From NCBI GenBank assembly GCA_020849155.1, contig JADLGU010000013.1, forward strand, positions 1 through 5,333: DNA of 5,333 nucleotides. The letters run 5' to 3'. This stretch comes from Rhodocyclaceae bacterium (GTDB taxonomy: Bacteria; Pseudomonadota; Gammaproteobacteria; Burkholderiales; Rhodocyclaceae). The notes beneath the pieces were generated by a model. The model saw only the letters and a list, made by a program, of their open reading frames with translations, made no database searches and was not told the DNA's origin. Positions 1 through 5,333 of this stretch are shown here, piece after piece; positions within the stretch are counted from its first letter, which is position 1; every line of letters begins with the position of its first letter. The position numbers and the translations under genes were made by a program.

Positions 1-1887
1 GACCGGGGTGATGCTGATCGTGCGACCCTTCTTCATCTTGCCGACGACGTGCATTTCACATTTCCTGCAGTCGAAGCGCAGCGTCAGCCTTTCCCTGCCA
101 TTGACCAAGGTCATCGCATCGGCGTTCACGCCCGTGACCCAGCCCTTGGCTTCCTTGGGGCAGAGGCTGTGGCTGTAGCGCAGGCAATGCCTGGTGATCA
201 TCAGCGAGACCTCGCCGGGCGTGGTGTCGGCCTCGTAGGCATCGGCGATCAGTTCGACGCCGTGCTTCCGGTAGAAGGCGCGGGCTTGGGCGTTGAAGAC
301 GTTGCCGAGGTAGCTCAGCTCCTTTTCCGGGTAGACCGCCGGCGGTTCGAGCGGCGCGGCGCGTGACAGTTGCGGTCGCAAGGCCTCGCGCGCTGCGACC
401 AGCGCCGCGATGCCGTCGCGGCGCAGGGCGTTGATCGCAGAGGTGGGTACGAAGCAGGGCGCGGCGATGTCGATTTGCGTGGCGCTGAAATCGGTGTTGC
501 CGAGTCTGCCCAGATGGTTGCGCAGCGAGGCGAGCGCCGCTTGCGGATCGCGCGCCGGTTCGAGCGGCGCCGGGCGGCGCACCGTCGCGGCGATGCCGTC
601 CTCGTCCGTCAGCGTCAACTCCAGCGCGCCGTCGGCCGCCGCGAGGGCCAGGTGCACGCCGATGCGCCGCTCGGCCGATTCCCTTTCCAGCGCGCGCTCG
701 AAGGCCTGGTCGCGGTTGCGGTAGAGCGTCACGCCCGGCTTCAGGTCGGGCGGCATTTCGTTCGGATGGAGGCGGCGGCCCTGCGCGACATTGATGCGCA
801 TGCCGGCGAGCTTGTTGGCGCCCTTGCTGCCCTGAGGCTGGTAGCTGACGCCGTCGCCGTTGTGCAGTTCGACGTCGCCGTCGATCTCGAACCAGTCGGC
901 GCCGAGGCGCGTCACGGCGCCGATCGGTTCTCCGGAGAACTTCGGCGTCTCGAAGGCGCCGATGTCGGGCTTGCGGCCGTGGACGAAATAGTCGGTGGCG
1001 CCGCGGTTGAAGGTCTTCTCCGGCTGCGGCGTGAAGAAGTGGGTGCAGTGTCCCGACGACGCGGGGCGGTATTGCGGCTGCTCGGCGAGGATGGCGTCGA
1101 GCAGCCGCCGGTAGTGGGCGACCGTGTTCTTGACGAAGGCCACGTCCTTGTAGCGGCCCTCGATCTTGAAGGAGCGGATGCCCGCCGCGATCAGCGCGCG
1201 CAGGTTCGCGCTCTGGTCGTTGTCCTTCATCGAGAGCAGGTGCTTGTCGTAGGCGACGATGCGGCCTTGCGGGTCCTCGAGCGTGTACGGCAGGCGGCAG
1301 GCCTGCGAGCATTCGCCGCGGTTGGCGCTGCGCCCGGTGTGGGCGTGGCTGATGTAGCACTGGCCCGAGAACGCCACGCACAGCGCGCCGTGGATGAAGA
1401 ACTCCAGGCTGCAGCGCGCCGGCTCGGTGGCGGCGCGCACGCGGCGGATGTCGTCCAGCGACATCTCACGCGCGAGGACGATCTGCGAGAAGCCGGCGTC
1501 CTGCAGGAAGCGCGCTTTCTCCGGCGTGCGGATGTCGCACTGCGTGCTGGCATGCAGCTGCAGGGGCGGCAGGTCGACCTCCAGCAGCCCCATGTCCTGC
1601 ACGATCAGGGCGTCGGCGCCTGCTTCGTATACCTCCCAGGCAAGCTTGCGCGCCGCCTCGATCTCGCCGTCGTCGAGGATGGTGTTGAGGGCGACGAAGA
1701 CCTTGGCATGGAAGCGATGCGCGCAGGCCGCCAGGCGCGCGATGTCCGCCACGGCGTTGCCGGCGCCGGCGCGGGCGCCGAAGGCCGGCCCGCCGATATA
1801 CACGGCGTCGGCGCCGTGCTTGACGGCCTCGATGCCGATCTCGGCATCGCGGGCGGGCGCCAGCAGTTCGAGCGGCTCAGCGGACAT
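1..1887 (-). CDS. rlhA: RlhA-type U32 family 23S rRNA hydroxylase (3' end missing)
   Basis: An open frame of 629 codons runs without a stop from ATG at 1887 to the left edge. The protein closely resembles E. coli RlhA (formerly YdcP), which makes 5-hydroxycytidine at C2501 of 23S rRNA. RlhA is about 650 residues, so only a short C-terminal piece should be missing; the related tRNA enzyme TrhP (YegQ) is about 450, which argues against that alternative. The N-terminus (LELLAPARDAEIG) starts the U32 barrel. The U32 signature lies at residues 162-180, with E162, G167, C170, G175 and C177; C193 and C197 complete the four-cysteine Fe-S set. Residues from about 380 to 500 fit the DUF3656 insertion. 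A further cysteine group (C568, C576, C607, C610) is near the end. An in-frame TGA at 1896-1894 makes ATG 1887 the most upstream possible start; its Shine-Dalgarno (TTGAG) is weak. It lies downstream of sodB but behind a terminator. Despite the family name, protease activity is not implied. Confidence 0.93.
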   Translation of the reverse strand, partial: MSAEPLELLAPARDAEIGIEAVKHGADAVYIGGPAFGARAGAGNAVADIARLAACAHRFHAKVFVALNTILDDGEIEAARKLAWEVYEAGADALIVQDMGLLEVDLPPLQLHASTQCDIRTPEKARFLQDAGFSQIVLAREMSLDDIRRVRAATEPARCSLEFFIHGALCVAFSGQCYISHAHTGRSANRGECSQACRLPYTLEDPQGRIVAYDKHLLSMKDNDQSANLRALIAAGIRSFKIEGRYKDVAFVKNTVAHYRRLLDAILAEQPQYRPASSGHCTHFFTPQPEKTFNRGATDYFVHGRKPDIGAFETPKFSGEPIGAVTRLGADWFEIDGDVELHNGDGVSYQPQGSKGANKLAGMRINVAQGRRLHPNEMPPDLKPGVTLYRNRDQAFERALERESAERRIGVHLALAAADGALELTLTDEDGIAATVRRPAPLEPARDPQAALASLRNHLGRLGNTDFSATQIDIAAPCFVPTSAINALRRDGIAALVAAREALRPQLSRAAPLEPPAVYPEKELSYLGNVFNAQARAFYRKHGVELIADAYEADTTPGEVSLMITRHCLRYSHSLCPKEAKGWVTGVNADAMTLVNGRERLTLRFDCRKCEMHVVGKMKKGRTISITPV

Positions 1888-1919
1888 GGGAGCTCAAGCG
1901 GGCGGGAAGAGGAGGATGG

Positions 1920-1948
1920 ATTCTAGCCCGGCCGGCGCAGTGGACGAA
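1920..1948 (-). promoter_or_regulatory. Possible rlhA promoter
   Basis: On the minus strand a TAGAAT hexamer (1925-1920) differs from the TATAAT -10 box at one base. The hexamer 17 bp upstream, TTCGTC (1948-1943), is a poor -35 box and overlaps the T-tract of the sodB terminator. A start near 1913 would leave a leader of about 26 nt before the rlhA ATG. rlhA needs a promoter in this short gap if the terminator works efficiently, which is the main support. Confidence 0.35.
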
Positions 1949-1975
1949 AAGGGCGCCACGCAGTCGTGGCGCCCT
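1947..1975 (-). terminator. Intrinsic terminator of sodB
   Basis: The arms GGGCGCCACG (1951-1960) and CGTGGCGCCC (1965-1974) are a perfect 10-bp inverted repeat with a 4-nt loop; an A-T pair (1950/1975) can extend it. On the minus strand the stem is followed at once by TTTT (1950-1947), as expected of a rho-independent terminator. It starts about 40 nt after the sodB stop. On the plus strand no T-run follows, so it is one-directional. Confidence 0.88.
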
Positions 1976-2015
1976 GCCTGCGAAAAGTCAGTCCCGCCAG
2001 TACGGCGAGCCGGAC

Positions 2016-2600
2016 TCAGCCGGCAAAATTCTTCGCGGCAAAGTCCCAGTTGGCCAGGCTGGCGAGGAAGGTCTCGACGAACTTGGCGCGGGCGTTGCGG
2101 TAGTCGATGTAGTAGGCATGCTCCCAGACGTCGATGGTGAGCAGCGCCTTGTCGGCGCCGGTGAGCGGAGTTCCTGCATTGCTCGTGTTCGCGATGTCCA
2201 CCGAGCCGTCCGGCTTCTTCACCAGCCAGGTCCAGCCCGAGCCGAAATTGCCCACCGCCGAGGCCTGGAAGGCCTTCTTGAACTCGTCGAACGAGCCCCA
2301 CTTCTTGTTGATGGCGTCGGCCAGGGCGCCAGCGGGCGCGCCGCCGCCGTTGGGCTTCATGCTGTTCCAGAAGAAGGTGTGGTTCCACACCTGGGCGGCG
2401 TTGTTGAAGAGGCCGCCCGACGACTTCCTGACGATGTCTTCCAGGCCGGCGTTCTCGAACTCGCCGCCCTTGATCAGGTTGTTGAGGTTGGTGACGTAGG
2501 TCTGGTGGTGCTTGCCATAGTGGAACTCGAAGGTTTCCTTGGAGATGTGCGGCGCGAGCGCGTCCATGGCGTAGGGCAGTGCGGGGAGGGTATGTTCCAT
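2016..2600 (-). CDS. sodB: Iron superoxide dismutase SodB
   Basis: The 194-residue protein matches the length of E. coli SodB (193) and aligns along its whole length. It is a cytoplasmic enzyme that converts superoxide to hydrogen peroxide and oxygen. The metal ligands are H27, H74, D157 and H161, at the same positions as in E. coli FeSOD. The Fe-type glutamine Q70 is present (NNAAQVWNH), and the segment TSNAGTPL carries Ala where MnSOD has its own Gln, so iron is the likely cofactor. The DVWEHAYYIDYRNAR block is the family signature. There is no signal peptide. The start at 2600 is chosen because GGAGA lies 5 nt upstream and homology begins at LPALPYAMDALAPH; the frame is open further upstream to 2684, but that extension would cover the promoter and is not conserved. 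It lies 80 bp after xseA, with its own promoter and a strong terminator, so it is probably transcribed mostly alone. Confidence 0.97.
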   Translation of the reverse strand: MEHTLPALPYAMDALAPHISKETFEFHYGKHHQTYVTNLNNLIKGGEFENAGLEDIVRKSSGGLFNNAAQVWNHTFFWNSMKPNGGGAPAGALADAINKKWGSFDEFKKAFQASAVGNFGSGWTWLVKKPDGSVDIANTSNAGTPLTGADKALLTIDVWEHAYYIDYRNARAKFVETFLASLANWDFAAKNFAG

Positions 2601-2605
2601 TGTTA

Positions 2606-2610
2606 TCTCC
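2606..2610 (-). promoter_or_regulatory. sodB ribosome binding site
   Basis: GGAGA on the minus strand ends 5 nt before ATG 2600. It decides the start of sodB against the longer in-frame reading that begins upstream at 2684. Confidence 0.85.
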
Positions 2611-2630
2611 GTCGATTGGTCAGGGTTGGG

Positions 2631-2655
2631 ATACTTGACCATTTTAGTCGGAATA
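2631..2655. promoter_or_regulatory. IscR type 1-like operator at sodB
   Basis: The plus strand reads ATACTTGACCATTTTAGTC and then GG (2631-2651). From memory of the E. coli type 1 IscR consensus (ATASYYGAC, TRWWWYA, GTCRRSTAT), 20 of 25 positions agree in either orientation; the GAC/GTC half-sites and the AT-rich centre are intact. The site covers the sodB -10 box and predicted start point, so a bound regulator should repress. IscR is a Rrf2-family Fe-S sensor. Another Rrf2-family protein could be the true ligand; no iscR gene is in the window. Confidence 0.55.
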
Positions 2656-2669
2656 CATTCAGTTGGCAA
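2641..2669 (-). promoter_or_regulatory. sigma70 promoter of sodB
   Basis: On the minus strand the -35 box TTGCCA (2669-2664, 5 of 6 to consensus) is followed after exactly 17 bp by the -10 box TAAAAT (2646-2641, 5 of 6). Transcription should start near 2634, giving a leader of about 34 nt with the GGAGA site inside it. The promoter sits wholly between the xseA stop and the sodB start. Confidence 0.75.
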
Positions 2670-2680
2670 TATTTCCATGT

Positions 2681-4033
2681 TCAACTGTCGTTCAGCCGGG
2701 TCACCTGTGCCTCCGCCGCGCCGCTGCCGAAAGTCAGCTGCACGGCTTCGGCGACGGCCAGCTGCTGCGCGTCGCGCACGATGCTGCCATCGGCCTTGCG
2801 CACCAGGCTGTAGCCGCGGCCGAGCACGGCTCGCGGGCTGAGGTGTTCCAGGCTGGCGGCCAGGCTGGACAACCGCGACTGCCGCTGCGCCAGACTACCG
2901 TCGAGCGAGGCGCGCAGGCGCGCGGCCAGATCGTTCAGGTCGCGCCGGGCATGGCGCACATCGGGACGGCCGCGTGCCAGGCGCGTGTCGAGGCGCTGCA
3001 GGTCGGCGCTTGCCGCGCCGAGCCGCCGGCGCAGCCCGGCCGCTAGGCGGGTGGCGAGGTGCGCCGTCTCGGCGCGCAGGCGGCCGAGGCGTTCGCCGGG
3101 ATGGACCAGGCGCCGCGCCAGCAGGTCGATGCGCTGCATGTGTTCCTGCAGGTGCCGCTTCATCTGCGTGCGCAGGGCGACGCCGAGGCGGCTCAACGCG
3201 TCTTGCGCTTCGAACCAGCCGGCGCTGGCCAGGTCCGCGGCGGCGGTCGGCGTGGCGGCGCGGCAGTCGGCGGCGAGGTCGGCGATGGTGGTGTCGGTCT
3301 CGTGGCCGATGCCGGCGATGACGGGGATCGGGCAGGCATCGATGGCGCGCGCCACGGCCTCCTCGTTGAAGGCCCACAGGTCCTCGATGCTGCCGCCGCC
3401 GCGGGCGACGATCAGCACATCGCATTCGGCGCGCGCGGCGGCCAGGCCGATGGCCCCGGCGATGTTCGCCGCGGCGCCTTCGCCCTGCACCGGCGTCGGG
3501 TAGAGGATCAGCGGCACCTGCGGCGCGCGGCGCGCCAGCGCCGCCAGGATGTCGCGCAGGGCTGCCGCCTGCGGCGAGGTGACGATGCCGATGCGGCGCG
3601 GAAAGCGCGGCAGGGGCAGGCGCCGCGCCGGCGCGAACAGCCCTTCCTTCTCCAGCCGCTCGCGCAGCCGGGCGAAGGCTTCGAACAGCGCACCGATGCC
3701 GGCGTGCCGCAAGGACTCGATGTTGAGCTGGAAGCCGCCGCGTGCTTCATACAGGGTGACCAAGGCGCGCGCCTCGACGCGCAGGCCGTCCTGCAGGCGG
3801 AACGGCAGCAACTGTGCGCGGCCGCGGAACATGACGCAGTCGACCTGGGCGTCCTCATCCTTCAGGGCGAAGTAGAGGTGTCCGGAAGAGGGTCGTCGCA
3901 GGTTGGAGATCTCGCCGCTCACCCAGAGCAGGGGAAAACGGCTTTCAAGAGCCTGTCGCGCCATGTGGTTCAGCGCAGAAACGCTGAGTATTTCCTCGAT
4001 GCCGACCTTGACAGTTTGAGATTCCGCAGTCAT
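2681..4033 (-). CDS. xseA: Exonuclease VII large subunit XseA
   Basis: The 450-residue protein matches E. coli XseA in length (456) and domain order. With several small XseB subunits it degrades single-stranded DNA from both ends to oligonucleotides, acting in the cytoplasm in repair and recombination. An N-terminal OB-fold (about residues 15-110, with WVSGEISN and SGHLYFALKD) is followed by the catalytic domain (about 130-275). D161, R211, H244 and D247 lie at a constant offset of six from the E. coli residues D155, R205, H238 and D241; RGGGSIEDLW and GHETD are intact. Residues 275-395 are rich in Leu, Arg and Ala and fit the long coiled coil, and the C-terminal LGRGYSLV motif is present. 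xseB is not in the window. The start is the only ATG before the conserved ILSVSALN segment. No Shine-Dalgarno is visible before it. Confidence 0.96.
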   Translation of the reverse strand: MTAESQTVKVGIEEILSVSALNHMARQALESRFPLLWVSGEISNLRRPSSGHLYFALKDEDAQVDCVMFRGRAQLLPFRLQDGLRVEARALVTLYEARGGFQLNIESLRHAGIGALFEAFARLRERLEKEGLFAPARRLPLPRFPRRIGIVTSPQAAALRDILAALARRAPQVPLILYPTPVQGEGAAANIAGAIGLAAARAECDVLIVARGGGSIEDLWAFNEEAVARAIDACPIPVIAGIGHETDTTIADLAADCRAATPTAAADLASAGWFEAQDALSRLGVALRTQMKRHLQEHMQRIDLLARRLVHPGERLGRLRAETAHLATRLAAGLRRRLGAASADLQRLDTRLARGRPDVRHARRDLNDLAARLRASLDGSLAQRQSRLSSLAASLEHLSPRAVLGRGYSLVRKADGSIVRDAQQLAVAEAVQLTFGSGAAEAQVTRLNDS

Positions 4034-4050
4034 TCGACAATTTTAGCCGA
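4034..4050 (-). promoter_or_regulatory. TAAAAT box abutting xseA start; possible leaderless promoter
   Basis: On the minus strand TAAAAT (4045-4040) lies 6 nt before the xseA ATG, so transcription from it would start at or next to the A of the start codon. This fits the lack of a Shine-Dalgarno. The hexamer at the usual -35 distance (GACTGG) is poor, so a promoter further upstream is an equal alternative. The surrounding sequence TCGACAATTTTAGCCGA is an imperfect inverted repeat that resembles the site over the sodB -10 box. Confidence 0.35.
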
Positions 4051-4163
4051 TGGTTTCTACAGCCAGTCCGATGACCCTCACAGGCTGCATCCGTCTCTCT
4101 TCGTAGCGTCCGTTAATGCTTTGATATATATAGCTAAAATATCTAGCTGCATTTTTCATCGAA

Positions 4164-4180
4164 GTAAGAAAAAGTCTTAC
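4164..4180. repeat. Short inverted repeat GTAAGA/TCTTAC
   Basis: GTAAGA (4164-4169) and TCTTAC (4175-4180) are perfect complements around a 5-nt spacer AAAAG. The stem is too short and too weak for a terminator. It may be an operator half-site pair or chance within AT-rich DNA. Confidence 0.4.
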
Positions 4181-4211
4181 GCCATGCCGACTTACTCAAT
4201 ACGCCCAAGCC

Positions 4212-4246
4212 TAATTCACAAGCTTATCCACAGCTTTTGTGGATAA
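4212..4246. promoter_or_regulatory. Cluster of DnaA boxes (two perfect, one near-match)
   Basis: TTATCCACA (4224-4232) matches the DnaA box consensus TTATNCACA exactly. Its exact reverse complement TGTGGATAA follows at 4238-4246 after GCTTT. A third site, TAATTCACA (4212-4220), has one mismatch and lies 3 nt before the first perfect box. The inverted pair could also form a 9-bp hairpin, but no T-run follows on either strand, so a terminator is unlikely. The AT-rich stretch lies about 30 bp to the left. Confidence 0.7.
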
Positions 4247-4288
4247 AGAATTCGTCGCCTGGGCACGACAACGGATGCTTGGTTTTCC

Positions 4289-4315
4289 TTGCCGAAACAG
4301 AGATGCCCATATAAA
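4289..4315 (+). promoter_or_regulatory. Possible exbB promoter
   Basis: TTGCCG (4289-4294) and TATAAA (4310-4315) resemble -35 and -10 boxes, but the 15-bp spacer is short. Shifting the -10 box to TAAAGT (4312-4317) gives 17 bp with a poorer hexamer. Transcription would start near 4322, about 29 nt before the GTG start at 4351. Confidence 0.4.
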
Positions 4316-4339
4316 GTTCGCGCTTGTTTGAAAAGTCAC

Positions 4340-4344
4340 GGGAG
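4340..4344 (+). promoter_or_regulatory. exbB ribosome binding site
   Basis: GGGAG ends 6 nt before GTG 4351. It selects this GTG over the in-frame TTG at 4324, which has no comparable site and falls close to the predicted transcription start. Confidence 0.75.
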
Positions 4345-4350
4345 CCCCGC

Positions 4351-4959
4351 GTGTTCGCAATCATTCAAGCGGCCGGCTGGCCGATCTGGCCGCTGCTGCT
4401 CGCCTCGATCCTGGCCGTCGCCTTCATCATCGAACGTTCAGTGGCATTGCGCCGCAGCAAGATCGTGCCTTCCGGCTTGCTGCAAAGCGTGGCCGCCGAA
4501 TATCGCCAGTCCGGCGTGACGGAAGACATGCTGGCCCGCACCGCCCGCCACTCGCCGCTAGGCCAGGTGCTGGCCGCCGGCCTGCGCAACGTGAAAAGCT
4601 CCCGCGAGGCAATGAAGGAGGCCATCGAGGAATCCGGCCGCGGCGTCACGCATGAACTGGAGCGATTCCTCACCAGCCTCGGCACCATCGCCTCGATCGC
4701 CCCGCTGATGGGCCTGTTCGGGACGGTGGTGGGCATGATCGAGATCTTCGGCTCCACCACCGCCGCCGGCACCAATCCGCAGCAGCTCGCCCATGGCATT
4801 TCGGTGGCGCTCTACAACACCGGCTTCGGCCTGCTGATCGCCATCCCGGCGATGATCTTCTACCGGCACTTCCGCGCCCTGGTCGACAGCTTCGTAGTGG
4901 AAATGGAGCAGCAGGCGGTGAAGCTGGTCGAGCTGGTGCACGGCCAGCGCGCCGACTGA
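4351..4959 (+). CDS. exbB: ExbB/TolQ/MotA-family proton channel subunit
   Basis: The 202-residue inner-membrane protein belongs to the ExbB/TolQ/MotA family, whose pentamer surrounds an ExbD-type dimer and turns proton flow into work on the outer membrane. Three hydrophobic segments are visible at about residues 10-28, 105-132 and 149-171, separated by a charged cytoplasmic loop. The core APLMGLFGTVVGM carries T125, which aligns with T148 of E. coli ExbB; T157 aligns with T181. The residue aligning with ExbB E176 is V152, a clear departure. The GTG start is supported by GGGAG and by the MFAIIQAAGWPIWP opening, which I recall as usual for betaproteobacterial homologues; a longer in-frame reading from TTG 4324 is less likely. 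exbD follows after 12 nt, so the two form an operon. No tonB is present, so the partner (TonB, Tol or an envelope role) cannot be told. Confidence 0.9.
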   Translation: MFAIIQAAGWPIWPLLLASILAVAFIIERSVALRRSKIVPSGLLQSVAAEYRQSGVTEDMLARTARHSPLGQVLAAGLRNVKSSREAMKEAIEESGRGVTHELERFLTSLGTIASIAPLMGLFGTVVGMIEIFGSTTAAGTNPQQLAHGISVALYNTGFGLLIAIPAMIFYRHFRALVDSFVVEMEQQAVKLVELVHGQRAD

Positions 4960-4971
4960 GACGGACCGGCC

Positions 4972-5333
4972 ATGAATTTCCAGCGCGGCCGCAACCGTGA
5001 GGAGCCGGAGATCAACCTCATCCCGATGATCGACGTGCTGCTGGTGATCCTCATCTTCCTGATGATCACCACCACCTACTCGAAGTTCTCCGGCCTGGAG
5101 ATCAACCTGCCCACCGCGGATTCGACCCAGTCGCCGGACAAGCCGAACGAGATCAATGTGGTGGTGACCGCCAGCGGGGAGGTGATGGTCAACCGCGTCG
5201 CCGTCGGCGGCAAGGACGTCGCCGCCATCAGCCTGGCGTTGCGCCGCGCCGGCGGCAGCGAGAAAGAGCCGGTGGTGGTCATCAACGCCGATGCCAAGGC
5301 CGCGCACCAGAGCGTGATCGACGTCATGCAGGC
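4972..5333 (+). CDS. exbD: ExbD/TolR-family biopolymer transport protein (3' end missing)
   Basis: The frame is open from ATG 4972 to the right edge, giving 120 complete codons; family members are about 135-145 residues, so little is missing. ExbD forms the rotor-like dimer inside the ExbB pentamer. A short cytoplasmic N-terminus (about residues 1-16) is followed by one membrane helix (about 17-35, within INLIPMIDVLLVILIFLM). D21 is the proton-carrying aspartate, equal to D25 of E. coli ExbD and D23 of TolR. The rest is a periplasmic domain containing INVVVTASGEVMVN and VVVINADAKAAHQSVIDVM, which are typical of the family. A weak GGA lies 6 nt before the ATG, and the 12-nt gap after exbB suggests joint translation from one transcript. 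Confidence 0.93.
   Translation, partial: MNFQRGRNREEPEINLIPMIDVLLVILIFLMITTTYSKFSGLEINLPTADSTQSPDKPNEINVVVTASGEVMVNRVAVGGKDVAAISLALRRAGGSEKEPVVVINADAKAAHQSVIDVMQ

Larger units (their letters stand above)
4034..4350. other. Divergent intergenic region between xseA and exbB
   Basis: This stretch of 317 bp carries no convincing gene. It holds the xseA upstream element, an unremarkable part (about 4050-4110), a strongly AT-rich part (4111-4180, 20 G or C of 70), a short hairpin, a cluster of DnaA boxes (4212-4246) and the likely exbB promoter and ribosome binding site. Its base composition differs sharply from the GC-rich genes on both sides. Confidence 0.8.

Noticed and set aside
56..1381. Minus-strand open frame of 441 codons in another frame of rlhA
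   Set aside because: The composition is extremely rich in Arg, Ala and Pro, while the neighbouring frame encodes an intact RlhA with all signature residues.
370..1926. Plus-strand open frame of 518 codons opposite rlhA
   Set aside because: It is antisense to a clearly conserved gene, is full of Arg, Ala, Gly and Val as expected from GC-rich antisense frames, and shows no recognisable domain.
2601..2684. N-terminal extension of sodB starting at 2684
   Set aside because: It would translate the promoter and operator region; homology and GGAGA both support ATG 2600.
3059..4246. Plus-strand open frame of 395 codons opposite xseA
   Set aside because: It is antisense to the intact xseA frame and its end merely runs through the intergenic region; no domain is seen.
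4184..4246. Twenty-codon plus-strand frame whose stop lies in the second DnaA box, possible leader peptide
   Set aside because: There is no Shine-Dalgarno before its ATG, no run of regulatory codons, and no attenuator downstream; its end is explained by the DnaA boxes.
4224..4246. Inverted DnaA boxes as an intrinsic terminator hairpin
   Set aside because: No T-run follows the stem on either strand, the stem is AT-rich at its base, and no gene ends here.
4324..4350. Upstream TTG start for exbB adding nine residues
   Set aside because: It lacks a ribosome binding site, lies close to the predicted transcription start, and the added residues are not hydrophobic or recognisable; GTG 4351 has GGGAG at good spacing.

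Overview
The window is high-GC chromosomal DNA from a proteobacterium, most likely a betaproteobacterium near Rhodocyclales. That placement is inferred from protein resemblance and the exbB/exbD style, not from a marker gene. No mobile element, CRISPR array, tRNA or rRNA is visible. The content is core-genome.

Layout. Positions 1-1887 (minus strand) hold most of rlhA, a U32-family Fe-S protein that hydroxylates 23S rRNA; its C-terminal end runs off the left edge. Positions 2016-2600 (minus) hold sodB, an iron superoxide dismutase, followed by a clean intrinsic terminator at 1947-1975. Positions 2681-4033 (minus) hold xseA, the large subunit of exonuclease VII. Positions 4034-4350 form a divergent, partly AT-rich intergenic region with two perfect inverted DnaA boxes plus one near-match. 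Positions 4351-4959 (plus) hold an ExbB/TolQ/MotA-family proton-channel gene, and 4972 to the right edge holds the matching exbD, which is cut by the window.

Regulation. sodB has its own strong-looking sigma70 promoter (TTGCCA, 17 bp, TAAAAT). A palindrome-like site close to the type 1 IscR operator of E. coli covers its -10 box and start point. A related sequence, also carrying TAAAAT, lies directly against the xseA start codon, where no Shine-Dalgarno is visible. rlhA seems to restart from a weak promoter just after the sodB terminator.

How the genes fit together. Three of the functions touch iron or oxidative stress: Fe-SOD, a Fe-S rRNA hydroxylase whose product is reported to depend on iron, and an ExbB/ExbD motor that in many bacteria powers siderophore uptake. 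XseA is a DNA repair nuclease. I see no wholly new system. The points most worth a second look are the IscR-like site, the DnaA-box cluster, the ExbB residue change and the second cysteine cluster in RlhA.
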